Shown here in pieces: positions 26,635-35,760 of a DNA stretch of 64,000 nt (positions are counted from its first letter, which is position 1; the number at the start of each line of letters is the position of its first letter). Below the pieces are notes generated by a model, which saw only the letters and a list, made by a program, of their open reading frames with translations, was not told the DNA's origin and did no database searches. The position numbers were made by a program, and so were the translations under genes. This DNA comes from Kibdelosporangium persicum (GTDB lineage Bacteria; Actinomycetota; Actinomycetes; Mycobacteriales; Pseudonocardiaceae), in assembly GCF_013280595.1 (NCBI RefSeq), contig NZ_JAAATY010000001.1, positions 913,629 through 977,628 of the forward strand, read 5' to 3'.

Positions 26635-29600
26635 TCACTCGTCCAACTGCCTCCACATCCACCGGGCCCGCTTGGCCAGATCCGGCCGCTGCCCCGACTC
26701 GATGAACTTCCGAGCGGCCTCTTTCCAAGCACCCCCGATGAAGGGCGTCCGCTGGTGGTAGTCCAGGTCGAACAACCGCAGCTGGCACTCCAGCCGCAGT
26801 TCGAACGGCCAGGTGTCGTCCAGCAGGAGGTCGAGTATTCCCAACAGCCCGTCATCCACGGCCGGATCACGCCCGAGCGTGTCCATGACACATCTGACCA
26901 AGGGTTCGACCGGCGGCCTCACGGGCAAGCAGGCCTCGATGATCTCCGCAACCACGCCCGCCGGGATGTCCCGGTCGGTCCGGATCCGGTCGATGATCAG
27001 CCTGAGCTGGTGACCGTCCAGCAGACGCACACACCAGAGATAGGTCCATGACCGGAAGTCACGGGTCGAATCCGTTACCGGTGAGAGCACGGCCTGCAGC
27101 AGCACGTTTCCGAACGCTCGATAGTCCGTCTCGTCGAAGGACACATACAGGTTGGCGGCGTCACCCACATACATCGTGAGCGGCTCGACCAGGTGCGCGA
27201 GATGGTCATCGCCCGGACTGCAGAAGAAGTTCTGCCGGTTGCTCAGAGTGGCGTCGCGGTACCGGGTCCACCGCGTCGAGGAACCAGAACGCAGTTCCCG
27301 CGGGTGCGACCACATCGGATCGACTCCCCTGTGCTTCGTGATATCCAGGCTGAGCTCGATGTCACGCTCGTTCTCGTGCCAGACCCGGCGCAACGCCAGG
27401 ATGTCGATCGTGTCGTAGTAGTCGAACTGGGAGCGCCACAGCAGCGCTTCCTTCATCCAGCGCACGACCACGTCTTCACCCCGGCCGAAAAGCTGGCTGC
27501 CTCGCACTCTGCCCAGCAGAGCGGTAATGGCGATGACCAGGTTCACGCTGTAGGCCGCACATCTGCGGGGAACAGACAGAGCCAGCGGTTCATAGCGACT
27601 GCCGCCCCGCTCGCGGCGCTGATCGTGCGCGGTCCGCAACAACCGGATCAGGACAGCGGCGATCTCCTGCCGTTCGTTCGACGGCACCTGTTCGGCCATC
27701 TGCGCAAGGAACCTCACCACCGGTCCGCGGGAAGCCAAGGGAGCGAAGGACAAGAAGGCGTACAGGGCGGAATCGTCCACCAGGCCCTGGTCGAAGAAAC
27801 TCGTGTCGCTGACGTACGCCTTGGCCGCGAGCACCCGGATTTCGTGCCAGGTCATCCGGGCGACCAGGTATTCGCCGAAGGTCGCGTGCAGGAACTCGTA
27901 CGTCGAAACCTGTTGGTCGGCCTGGTGCGCACGTGCCCGGTGGATGAAGAAGAACTTTCCGATCGCCAGCTCGGCCCCGCTCAGCGAGCGACGCATGCCC
28001 GCCGATTCGGACTGCCTGGTCACGCCCAACGCGGTGAAATCGTCGTTCAGGGCGTCCTGGGTGATCCACTGCGTGCCCCGGTTGAACATCGCGAACGCCA
28101 CGACCGACAGCCGCCGCAACTCCAGTTCGGCGCGACGCCGCAGGTCCTCCTCCGGGTAGCCGACGCAGTGTTTCGCGACTTCCCGGTACGCGAACCGCAT
28201 GAGCAATCGCTCGTACAACGCACTGCGGCTGATCGGTCCTTCCTCGCGCAGCGCGTTCCCGTCGGCGTCGTAGAGCGCCAGCATGAGGAGCAGCAACGGC
28301 TGCTCCGCCAGTTCGCGGTAGGTCAGCACGGAGTCGACGTCGAGCGGTTCGATGCTCGTGTTCTCGGCGTTCCACATCCGCACCCAGAGCCGGATCTGGC
28401 TGTCGTCGAAGGGCTCCAGCCGCACCGCGACGGACTCCTCGGGGAAGCGCGCCAGCTCGGCGACCGCTGTCCGGGTGGTCACCACGACAGCCACCGGCCG
28501 GTCCTGATCCGCTTCCCGCTGCTGGAACCGGCTCACCTTCGCCAGGTAGTCGGTCTGGTGCACACCGGTGGCCTGCAACAGCTCGTCGAACCCGTCGAGC
28601 AGGATCACCGGCAGGGCATCGCCCGCGGCCTGCGCCAGGTCGGGCCACTGCACCCGTTCCCCGGTCGCGAGCCGGACGGCGTGCTCGATCTGTTCCTGGA
28701 TGTCCGCCTCAGCGGGAACGTCTCGAAGCTCCACGCGGACAGGCATGAAGTCGGTCGCGGGCAGCCGCGCGGCCAGCACCTTGGTCAGCATCGACTTGCC
28801 GGAACCAGGTTGGCCCAACACAACCAGCGGGGCCCTGGTGGCTCGTGGCGAAGTCAGGTGGCCGACCAGGAAACGCTGGACGTCCCCGGCGTCATCGGCC
28901 TCGGTCCACCAGGATTCCCGGCTCGGGTTGCTGTCGCGGTCGACCACCCGCACCCGGAACCGGGGATTGACGTAGGCCCGTTCCACGGCCGGCAGGCTCA
29001 GTTCGGCGGGGATGTCGTCCGAGGGCAGGACCGGCTCCTTGAGCAAGGACCGGTAGGCACGCGACAACGCCGCACGGCGGCGCTCCGGCGAACGCCCGGC
29101 CACCACCTCGGCCAGCATCCGCTCCAGTCCTTCAAGGCTCGTGCGCACCTCGTGGCGCGTGGCCTCGTGCTCGATCAGATTCGCCCAGCACGCCACTTCG
29201 GGGTAGTCCGCGACAAGCGCGCGGAAGTGGTCCTCGTAGCGCGCACGAGCCCGCTGCGGCACAAGCCTGAGCTGCGCGTACAGCTTTTCGCGGTGTACTT
29301 CGTCGAGAGCCCCGCCGACGGACACCTCGAGCACCAGCGAAGACAGCTCCACGATCATCTCCGTGTAGCGTTTCGCGACACGTTTGACGTTCGCCGTGTA
29401 CGGCTGAGCGGGATCCGGGAGCACGCCCGGGTCGGCCAGCCACCGCCCGACCCCGCTCGTGGATTCGGTTCCGAACACCTGTTTCTGGTCGTGCGCGCTG
29501 AGCTTGAGCTTCACCGGCAGGTCGAACTCGTCGAGTGTCTCGAAGAACGCCGCCATCACGATCACCGTGTGCGCGGCCTCGATGCGCTGGGTGCGGGAGA

Positions 29601-29817
29601 ACCGGCGCAGGCTCCGCCGGTTCTCCGACAGGTGCCCCAGCAGGTCGTTCGAGAGCCGCACGAAGTCCGACTTGGCGTCGAACCACGACAACAGGTCCTC
29701 GACCTTGACCATCCCGCCCAGCAGCACACCACTGGTGATCTTGTCCAACGCCGCTATCAGCTTGTTCTGCCTGCCGCCGAGCAGAATCGCCACATCGCGG
29801 TAACTGACCGTCCGCAC
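26635..29817 (-). CDS. large NACHT (STAND) ATPase, putative NLR-like immune protein
   Basis: 1060 residues from the GTG at 29817; a GTG at 29862 is also open. The first 280 residues form an all-helical domain starting S-Y-R-D-V-A-I-L-L-G-G-R-Q-N-K, as in the NACHT N-terminal helical (NNH) domains of actinobacteria. The NACHT core has Walker A G-Q-P-G-S-G-K-S near 334 and Walker B I-L-L-D-G-F-D-E-L near 403. The C-terminal 450 residues lack visible LRR, TPR or WD repeats and would be the sensor. Related bacterial NACHT proteins protect against phage, but no effector domain is recognisable here. It starts divergently from a DUF5753 regulator and interrupts the truB-rbfA region. Confidence 0.85.
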   Translation of the reverse strand: MRTVSYRDVAILLGGRQNKLIAALDKITSGVLLGGMVKVEDLLSWFDAKSDFVRLSNDLLGHLSENRRSLRRFSRTQRIEAAHTVIVMAAFFETLDEFDLPVKLKLSAHDQKQVFGTESTSGVGRWLADPGVLPDPAQPYTANVKRVAKRYTEMIVELSSLVLEVSVGGALDEVHREKLYAQLRLVPQRARARYEDHFRALVADYPEVACWANLIEHEATRHEVRTSLEGLERMLAEVVAGRSPERRRAALSRAYRSLLKEPVLPSDDIPAELSLPAVERAYVNPRFRVRVVDRDSNPSRESWWTEADDAGDVQRFLVGHLTSPRATRAPLVVLGQPGSGKSMLTKVLAARLPATDFMPVRVELRDVPAEADIQEQIEHAVRLATGERVQWPDLAQAAGDALPVILLDGFDELLQATGVHQTDYLAKVSRFQQREADQDRPVAVVVTTRTAVAELARFPEESVAVRLEPFDDSQIRLWVRMWNAENTSIEPLDVDSVLTYRELAEQPLLLLMLALYDADGNALREEGPISRSALYERLLMRFAYREVAKHCVGYPEEDLRRRAELELRRLSVVAFAMFNRGTQWITQDALNDDFTALGVTRQSESAGMRRSLSGAELAIGKFFFIHRARAHQADQQVSTYEFLHATFGEYLVARMTWHEIRVLAAKAYVSDTSFFDQGLVDDSALYAFLSFAPLASRGPVVRFLAQMAEQVPSNERQEIAAVLIRLLRTAHDQRRERGGSRYEPLALSVPRRCAAYSVNLVIAITALLGRVRGSQLFGRGEDVVVRWMKEALLWRSQFDYYDTIDILALRRVWHENERDIELSLDITKHRGVDPMWSHPRELRSGSSTRWTRYRDATLSNRQNFFCSPGDDHLAHLVEPLTMYVGDAANLYVSFDETDYRAFGNVLLQAVLSPVTDSTRDFRSWTYLWCVRLLDGHQLRLIIDRIRTDRDIPAGVVAEIIEACLPVRPPVEPLVRCVMDTLGRDPAVDDGLLGILDLLLDDTWPFELRLECQLRLFDLDYHQRTPFIGGAWKEAARKFIESGQRPDLAKRARWMWRQLDE

Positions 29818-29949
29818 CCGAGTACTCGACCGCGCCTTGCGTGACGTGTCAAGGCAGTTCACCAGTCCAGGGCATCGGCACGGCCTCGGACTCAGGCACT
29901 GCCGACGTACGGATTCTCAACTCGTGACGCAGCTACTTACCGTGCGGGT

Positions 29950-30747
29950 ATGGGCACCCCGAGTCTTCCGAACTACCACGGCAGGCGGTTGCTGCGAGAG
30001 GTCAAGCGGTTGCGCGAACTGGCGGGCCTGACGCAGGAGCAGGCCAGCACCCGGCTGCACCTGACCCTGCAGAAACTCAGCCGGATCGAGAACGGGCAAC
30101 TGCCCGGTTATCACGAGCTGCGCGCGATGCTCCGGCTCTACGGCGTGCCGAGGCTGGACTGGGAACCGCTGCTCGATCTGTGGGAACGGGCGAGAAAACG
30201 CGGCTGGTGGCGGGACTTCGGCCTGAAGGACTCCGGTTACGTCTGCATGGAGCAGGAGGCCGCGAGCGTCACGGAGTTCCAGCTCGGTCTGCTGCCCGCG
30301 CTCGTCCAGACCGAGCGGTACGCGCGGGCCAGCTTGCAGCATGCCGACGATGCAGAAACCGCTGTCAGCGTACGGATGCGTCGTCAGCAGCGGCTCTTCG
30401 AGAATCCCTTGGTGCTGCACGCCCTGATCCACGAACCGACGCTGCAGCAAGGCGTCGACCGCGAGCAGTTGGTTCAGCTGGTCGACCGTGCCCAGTTGCC
30501 GAACGTCACCCTGCGGATCGTCCCGCAGTCGGCCGGACTGCACAGCGGGCTCGAAGGGTCGGTGACGCTGCTGTCGTTCACCGACCCGCGGGAGCCGGAC
30601 ATCGTCTTCACCGAAACAGTCCTCGGTCTCGCCCAAACACAGGACATCGCCAGAACCTCGGCCGTGCGACGGCGCCTGGAACAGCTGGCCACGCTCGCAC
30701 TGTCCGCTGAGGACTCCCTGGACACCTTCAAGGCACTGATCTGGTAG
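29950..30747 (+). CDS. XRE regulator with DUF5753 domain
   Basis: 265 residues. The XRE helix-turn-helix is at about residues 15-70 (A-G-L-T-Q-E-Q-A-S, then L-S-R-I-E-N-G). The DUF5753 domain follows (E-F-Q-L-G-L-L-P-A-L-V-Q-T, then R-Q-Q-R-L-F and L-R-I-V-P). A TACCGT box at 29938-29943 lies 6 nt before the ATG. Unlike the copy at 10401 it has no DUF6879 or DUF397 gene next to it. Its only close neighbour is the divergent NACHT gene, which makes it a candidate regulator of that gene. Confidence 0.9.
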   Translation: MGTPSLPNYHGRRLLREVKRLRELAGLTQEQASTRLHLTLQKLSRIENGQLPGYHELRAMLRLYGVPRLDWEPLLDLWERARKRGWWRDFGLKDSGYVCMEQEAASVTEFQLGLLPALVQTERYARASLQHADDAETAVSVRMRRQQRLFENPLVLHALIHEPTLQQGVDREQLVQLVDRAQLPNVTLRIVPQSAGLHSGLEGSVTLLSFTDPREPDIVFTETVLGLAQTQDIARTSAVRRRLEQLATLALSAEDSLDTFKALIW

Positions 30748-30753
30748 CGCTGA

Positions 30754-32037
30754 TCAGGACGGGCTGAGCGCGGCGGAATCCCAGCGGCGTTGCCTGATCC
30801 GCACCGGGACCTCCTCGCCGCGGGCCTGCGCGGCGAACACCTCGGCCCTGGCGCGGCGCCACCACACCGCGGTTCGCCAGGTTCCCAGCACTGTCAGCAC
30901 GCCTGACACCAGCAGCGCGTACGTGAACGAGTCGGTGACGTCCAGCACGAGACCGATACCAAAAGCCGCAAGCGTTGTCGCGAAGAACCCGCCGACGTTG
31001 ACGGCACCGCTGGCCGTGCCCACACGCGCCAGCGGGTTGTAGTCACGCGCGATCGAGAACCCGATGGCCGACACCGGCAACCCGAGCGACAGCACCGCGA
31101 AGACGACACTGAGCAGCACCGGCGGCAGCGGGCCCGTCAGCAGCACGGCCCACAAGCCGACCGCGACGACCAGGTAACCGGCGACCAGCATCATCCGCAG
31201 CTCCGGGCGGCGCCCGATCACGGCACCGATCAGCGGCCCGCTGACGATCGTCATGATGACCATCACACCGAGCACCGAACTGGCGACCGCTTCGGACAGC
31301 CCGTGCGCACCGACGAGATACGGGAAGCCCCACAGCAGAGCCAGTACGGCGGGCAGCTGCATGGTGGCGAAGTGCACCCAGAAACCCAAGCGGGTGCCGG
31401 GAACGCGCCACGACTCGCGCACGCTCAGGACGACCTGACGGATCTTCATCGCCTCGGTGCGCGGGGCAGGACCGTCCGGGGTGTCCTTGAGCCGCGACGC
31501 GACCAGTGCGTAGGCGGCCGTCACCAGGCCCCCGATCAGGAAGGTCGTCGTCCAGCCGGTGTTGTTCAGCAGCAACGTCAACGGCACGGTGGCCGCCAGG
31601 TTGCCGAGGCCGCCGAGCGCCGCGGTGAACGAGACCACAAGCGAGTACTGGCGCGCGGAGAAATGCGCGGATGTCAGGCGCAGCAGGCTGATGAACGTCA
31701 TCGCGTCGCCGAAACCGAGCACGGCACGGGCGATCAGGCCGAGCGGGTACGAGGTCGCGAGCGCGAACAGCACCTGACCCGTTCCCATCAGCAACGCCGC
31801 CGCGACAAGCACCTTGCGTGGGCCGAACCGGTCGACCAGGAGCCCGGTGGGCACCTGCATCGCCGCGTAGACAAGCAGTTGCAGCACGGTGAACGTGCCG
31901 AGCGCGGCCGGGCCGACACCGAACCGGTTCGTCGCTTCCAGGCTTGCCACGCCGAGCGAGCCGCGATGGAAGACCGCCGCCATGTAGACGACCACTGCCA
32001 TTCCCCAGACCACCCACGCCTTAGTGGCGGCGCGCAC
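30754..32037 (-). CDS. MFS transporter
   Basis: 427 residues, 12 predicted spans in two halves. The loop after span 2 reads G-L-L-V-D-R-F-G-P-R-K (the MFS motif A position), and a basic cytosolic loop occurs at about 200-225. The tail is basic. It is similar in layout to nitrate/oxalate-like or sugar-phosphate-like MFS carriers, but the substrate cannot be assigned. The GTG at 32037 has GGAGAGGGG upstream. A candidate operator at 32058-32079 precedes it. Confidence 0.9.
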   Translation of the reverse strand: MRAATKAWVVWGMAVVVYMAAVFHRGSLGVASLEATNRFGVGPAALGTFTVLQLLVYAAMQVPTGLLVDRFGPRKVLVAAALLMGTGQVLFALATSYPLGLIARAVLGFGDAMTFISLLRLTSAHFSARQYSLVVSFTAALGGLGNLAATVPLTLLLNNTGWTTTFLIGGLVTAAYALVASRLKDTPDGPAPRTEAMKIRQVVLSVRESWRVPGTRLGFWVHFATMQLPAVLALLWGFPYLVGAHGLSEAVASSVLGVMVIMTIVSGPLIGAVIGRRPELRMMLVAGYLVVAVGLWAVLLTGPLPPVLLSVVFAVLSLGLPVSAIGFSIARDYNPLARVGTASGAVNVGGFFATTLAAFGIGLVLDVTDSFTYALLVSGVLTVLGTWRTAVWWRRARAEVFAAQARGEEVPVRIRQRRWDSAALSPS

Positions 32038-32057
32038 ACGGACCCCTCTCCGGTCAA

Positions 32058-32079
32058 TTAGATAGCAAACCTATGCTAA
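32058..32079. promoter_or_regulatory. AT-rich inverted repeat upstream of the MFS gene
   Basis: The sequence contains TTAGATAG (32058-32065) and CTATGCTAA (32071-32079), an imperfect inverted repeat with a 5-nt spacer in an unusually AT-rich patch. It overlaps the stop codon of the MATE gene (32076-32078) and lies about 20 bp before the MFS start. It could be an operator for a TetR-, MarR- or GntR-type repressor; no such regulator gene is adjacent. Confidence 0.4.
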
Positions 32080-33374
32080 CGAACCGCTCCCACCACCGCC
32101 CACCTGCCGGAACGTGTGCGCAAGAGCACAGCGACGAGCCGGATGACCATGAACACGGCCAGCCCCGTCCAGATCCCGGACAGTCCCCAGCCGAAGAACA
32201 GCGACGCCCAGATGAACGGCAGGAAGCCGATGATCGCCGCGAGCAGCGTGGCATTGCGCATGAACGCCGCGTCCCCCGCGCCGAGCAGCACGCCGTCGAG
32301 CGCGAACACCACCCCGCAGATCGGCTGCAGCGCGACAAAGAACCACCAGGCGTTCGGGATTTCGGCGAGCACCGAAGCGTCCGGCGTGAACACTCTCGGC
32401 AACACCCCGGCCAGTGCGGCGAACACCACACCGAGCAGACAGCCGAACACCAGCCCGTACCTGGTGACCTGCCAGGCGACCTTGTGGGCCTGACGTTCGT
32501 CCTCCGCGCCCAGCGCCTCACCGACCAGCGACTGCGCCGCGATCGCCAGCGAGTCGAGGACAAGGGCGAGGAACGTCCACAGTTGCAGCACCACCTGGTG
32601 CGCGCCGACCGCGGCCGTCGAGGTGTGCGCCGCGACCGTGGTCGCGGAGATGAAGCACGCCTGGAACGCCAGGCTGCGCAGCACCAGGTCCCGGCCGAGC
32701 CCGAGTTGCGCCCGCATCCTGGCGAACTCCGGCTTCAGCGGGACCTTCTCGACGACCAGCGCACGCACGAACATGATGGCCGAGATCACCTGAGCGACGA
32801 CGTTCGCGATCGCCGATCCCTCCAGGCCCCAGCCGGCCACGTGCACCAGGATCGGACAGAGCAACGCGGACAAAGCGTTGCCCGCCAGGACATAACGCAG
32901 CGGACGGACGGTGTCCTGAACGCCACGCATCCAGCCGTTGCCCGCCATGGTGATCAAGATGAACGGAACGCCGAGCAGGGCGATCCGCAGCCAGCCGACG
33001 GCCGCGTCGGCGACCTCCGGTGAGCCGGACAGCAACTCGGCGATCGGGCGGGCCAGCGCCTGCCCCGCGATCACCAGGACGAGCCCGACGGACACCGCCA
33101 GCCAGGTGGCCTGCACGCCTTCAGCGACCGCGTCAGCCCGTCTGCCTGCGCCGTGCAGCCGCGCGACACGCGCGGTCGTGCCGTACGACAGGAAGGTCAT
33201 CTGGGTCGAGACCTGCGCGAGCACGATGCCCGCGACGGACAGCCCGGCCAGCGGGATCGCACCAAGATGGCCGACAACGGCCGTGTCGACCAGGAGGTAC
33301 AGCGGCTCCGCGGCGAGCACGCCCAACGCCGGGACGGCCAACGAGAGCAAGCGCCGAAGCGGCGTCACAGACAT
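32076..33374 (-). CDS. MATE family efflux transporter (DinF-like)
   Basis: 432 residues from the ATG at 33374; a longer open frame to 33443 has no better ribosome-binding site. Twelve spans in two MATE halves: the first has P-L-Y-L-L-V-D-T-A-V-V-G-H-L-G near residue 30, the second L-A-I-A-A-Q-S-L-V-G near 255. These exporters use H+ or Na+ to expel cationic compounds. A DinF-like gene near nrnA and rbfA is standard in actinobacteria, so this is probably the native resident of the cluster. Confidence 0.92.
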   Translation of the reverse strand: MSVTPLRRLLSLAVPALGVLAAEPLYLLVDTAVVGHLGAIPLAGLSVAGIVLAQVSTQMTFLSYGTTARVARLHGAGRRADAVAEGVQATWLAVSVGLVLVIAGQALARPIAELLSGSPEVADAAVGWLRIALLGVPFILITMAGNGWMRGVQDTVRPLRYVLAGNALSALLCPILVHVAGWGLEGSAIANVVAQVISAIMFVRALVVEKVPLKPEFARMRAQLGLGRDLVLRSLAFQACFISATTVAAHTSTAAVGAHQVVLQLWTFLALVLDSLAIAAQSLVGEALGAEDERQAHKVAWQVTRYGLVFGCLLGVVFAALAGVLPRVFTPDASVLAEIPNAWWFFVALQPICGVVFALDGVLLGAGDAAFMRNATLLAAIIGFLPFIWASLFFGWGLSGIWTGLAVFMVIRLVAVLLRTRSGRWAVVGAVR

Positions 33375-33435
33375 CCCCCTGGGTAAGGTGTGTAATCCGG
33401 TTTGACCCCTGACAGCATAGATGTAAGGACCGCTC

Positions 33436-33975
33436 GTGGACAATGCCGATTACGTCGACGTCGCCGTGCGGCTGGCCAACGCCGCCCTGACCGACGTCTC
33501 CGCACTTCAGGACGCCTTACACGAGGAACCGTGGTGGGCGTCCCGGGTGACCGCCGAGGACTTGGCCGCTCTGCGGCCGGTCGCCGACAGCCTGCGTACG
33601 GTCCTCGCCGCGGCAGTCGCCGACGACACTCCAGGCACCCGTTCGGCGGTGAACGCGCTGCTTGAGGCCTACCCGCTGCGGCCACGCCTGTCCGCGGGAC
33701 ACGATTCGGAGCCGAACTGGCACATCCACGTCGCCGACCCGGACCAACCGCCCGCCACCGAGGTCGCCGCCGCGGCCGCGTGGGGAATCGCGCAGGGAAT
33801 CGTGCGCTACGGCCTGGCCCGCTGGGGCCAGTGCGCCGACGCGAACTGCGAGAACTACTTCCTCGACACGTCGACCAACCGGGCGAAGCGGTACTGCTCG
33901 GCGCGGTGCGCCAACCGGGTGCACGTCGCCGCGCACCGCTCCCGCCAGCGATCCGTCGACCTGGGCCTAGGCTGA
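33436..33975 (+). CDS. CGNR zinc-finger protein
   Basis: 179 residues from the GTG at 33436. The C-terminus has the CGNR-type zinc finger: W-G-Q-C-A-D-A-N-C-E-N-Y-F-L-D-T-S-x-N-x-A-K-R-Y-C-S-A-R-C-A-N-R (about residues 133-163), here with C-A-N-R in place of the name-giving tetrad. The N-terminal 120 residues form the helical DUF2087/ABATE-like domain, with a conserved V-x-L-A-N at the start. These are thought to be ligand-responsive DNA-binding proteins. It lies 5 bp before nrnA on the same strand. Confidence 0.88.
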   Translation: MDNADYVDVAVRLANAALTDVSALQDALHEEPWWASRVTAEDLAALRPVADSLRTVLAAAVADDTPGTRSAVNALLEAYPLRPRLSAGHDSEPNWHIHVADPDQPPATEVAAAAAWGIAQGIVRYGLARWGQCADANCENYFLDTSTNRAKRYCSARCANRVHVAAHRSRQRSVDLGLG

Positions 33976-33980
33976 CCTGT

Positions 33981-34961
33981 GTGAGTGATCTCGGTGATAT
34001 CGCCGGCGCGGCGGAGCTGCTGCGCACGGCCACGGATGTGACCCTGCTGGCCCACGTCAACCCGGACGCCGACGCACTGGGCAGCGCGCTGGCCCTCGGC
34101 CTGGCGCTGCACCGTCGTGGCGCGGCCGTGCGGGTGTCGTTCGGGTCGCCGGACACCGTGCCGGAGACGTTGCGTCCCTTGGACTACGCCGGACTGCTGG
34201 TGCCCGCGGCCGACGTCCCCGAGGTCACGCCGCTGCTGATCGCGCTGGACACGGGCAGCGTCGAGCGGCTCGGCAAGCTCGGTGACCGTGTGGCCTCGAC
34301 GATCGCCGCGGGCGGGAACGTTCTCGTCATCGATCACCACGCCTCGAACACGTATTACGGCACTCATCACGTGGTCAACGAGCATGCCGTCGCGACAGCG
34401 GCGCTCGTCGCCGACGTGCTGGACGCGCTCGACGTGTCGCTGGACGCGGAGCTGGCGAGCTGTGTCTATGCCGGGATCGTGACCGATTCGGGCTCGTTCC
34501 GCCGTGCCACCCCGGAGACGCACCAGCTCGCCGCACGGCTGCTCGCGGCCGGAGTCAATCCGGACACGACGGCACGGGAGCTGATGGAAGCGCACCCGTT
34601 CGCCTACCTGCCAATGCTTTCCACGGTGCTGGGCCGAGCCCGGCTCGACCGCGACGCGGCCGGTGGCCGTGGCGTGGTGTACACGTACGTGACGCTCGAG
34701 GACTCCAAGGACGTCAGGGCCGAGGAGATCGAGTCCGTTGTGGACATCGTCCGGACCGCCCGGGAGGCCGAGGTAGCCGCTGTGTTCAAGGAGATCGAGC
34801 CGCTGTCGTGGTCGGTCTCGCTGCGCTCGGTGTCCGAAGTGGACGTCAAGGACGTGGCCGTGGCCATGGGCGGCGGCGGGCACCGGCGAGCGGCCGGGTA
34901 CACCGCCGAAGGCCCGGTGGAGCCGTTGATCGAGACGTTGCTGGCTACGCTGTCCCGCTGA
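33981..34961 (+). CDS. nrnA: DHH/DHHA1 nanoRNase/pAp phosphatase (NrnA-like)
   Basis: 326 residues from the GTG at 33981, with a TAGGCT box at 33968-33973 only 7 nt upstream. DHH motifs: H-V-N-P-D-A-D-A-L-G-S, A-L-D-T-G-S, I-D-H-H-A-S-N and T-D-S-G-S-F. The DHHA1 motif G-G-G-H-R-R-A-A-G is near the C-terminus. The enzyme degrades 2-5-nt RNA fragments, cyclic-dinucleotide products and pAp. In many actinobacteria it follows rbfA on the same strand; here it faces the opposite way, 13 kb from rbfA, which indicates a local rearrangement. Confidence 0.95.
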   Translation: MSDLGDIAGAAELLRTATDVTLLAHVNPDADALGSALALGLALHRRGAAVRVSFGSPDTVPETLRPLDYAGLLVPAADVPEVTPLLIALDTGSVERLGKLGDRVASTIAAGGNVLVIDHHASNTYYGTHHVVNEHAVATAALVADVLDALDVSLDAELASCVYAGIVTDSGSFRRATPETHQLAARLLAAGVNPDTTARELMEAHPFAYLPMLSTVLGRARLDRDAAGGRGVVYTYVTLEDSKDVRAEEIESVVDIVRTAREAEVAAVFKEIEPLSWSVSLRSVSEVDVKDVAVAMGGGGHRRAAGYTAEGPVEPLIETLLATLSR

Positions 34962-35751
34962 TCCGTTCGCCGACGAACGCCACCACCTCGGGCATGATCC
35001 CGGTCCAGTACGCCACGTCGTGCGCCCCGGGCGTGAACGACGACTTGGCCGGTTTCGCCTGGTTGGCCAACGCTTTCGCGACGGTGACGAACGGATCGCC
35101 GGTGCCACACCACACGCCGAGCGGCACACCGGCGAGCTCGCCGATGTGCCGGAGCGGTTCGTTGGCCTCCCAGTGCGCCCGGCCGGCGAAGACTTGTTTG
35201 GACTTCGCCGTCGGCCAGTCCCGGAACAGCGCGGGGCTGATGGCCGCGACCGCCTTCAGGTCACGGCGGCTGCGCGCGAACCGCAGTGCCCCGAAGGCGC
35301 CCATCGAGATGCCGAACGCGGCCTGGATCGGGCCGAGTTCGGCCAGCAGCATCTTCTGCGGGTCGTCGCCAGGTTTGCCGTCCACCCAGTAGGTTTCGGG
35401 TCCGCCGTCGACGGAGATGACCGCGAACGGCGGCAGTCCCGCCACGACGGCAGCGGTGAGGGCTTGCTGGACACCCAACGCGGGCATCCAGGTCGCGTCG
35501 CCGCCACGGCCGTGCAGCGCGACGCATTTCGGCAGTCCTTCGGCGGCGTGGCCGTCCGGCGCCATCGTGATCACGGTGACTTCCCGGCCACGAGCCTGGG
35601 ACATGAACTTCGTGGACGTCACGGCCGCCGCCGGTTTCGGGGTGGGTGGCGGTTCGTTCGCCGGGAGCGCGCCCTGCGGCGGGGATGTGCACCCCGCGGC
35701 GAGCGCCACTCCGGCACCGCCGAGGACCACAGCGCGTCTGGAAACCCCCAC
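34945..35751 (-). CDS. exported esterase-like alpha/beta hydrolase (Tat lipoprotein)
   Basis: 268 residues. The N-terminus combines a twin-arginine (S-R-R-A-V-V-L-G-G) with a lipobox L-A-A-G-C, so it should be a Tat-exported lipoprotein. The nucleophile elbow is G-I-S-M-G near residue 147, H-G-R-G-G-D forms the oxyanion region, and the catalytic Asp/His are likely in the G-T-G-D-P and G-A-H-D segments. It resembles the putative esterase (esterase D/antigen 85-like) fold. Substrate unknown. Its 3' end overlaps that of nrnA by 17 bp (convergent). Confidence 0.85.
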   Translation of the reverse strand: MGVSRRAVVLGGAGVALAAGCTSPPQGALPANEPPPTPKPAAAVTSTKFMSQARGREVTVITMAPDGHAAEGLPKCVALHGRGGDATWMPALGVQQALTAAVVAGLPPFAVISVDGGPETYWVDGKPGDDPQKMLLAELGPIQAAFGISMGAFGALRFARSRRDLKAVAAISPALFRDWPTAKSKQVFAGRAHWEANEPLRHIGELAGVPLGVWCGTGDPFVTVAKALANQAKPAKSSFTPGAHDVAYWTGIMPEVVAFVGERISGTA

Positions 35752-35760
35752 CCGGCCACG

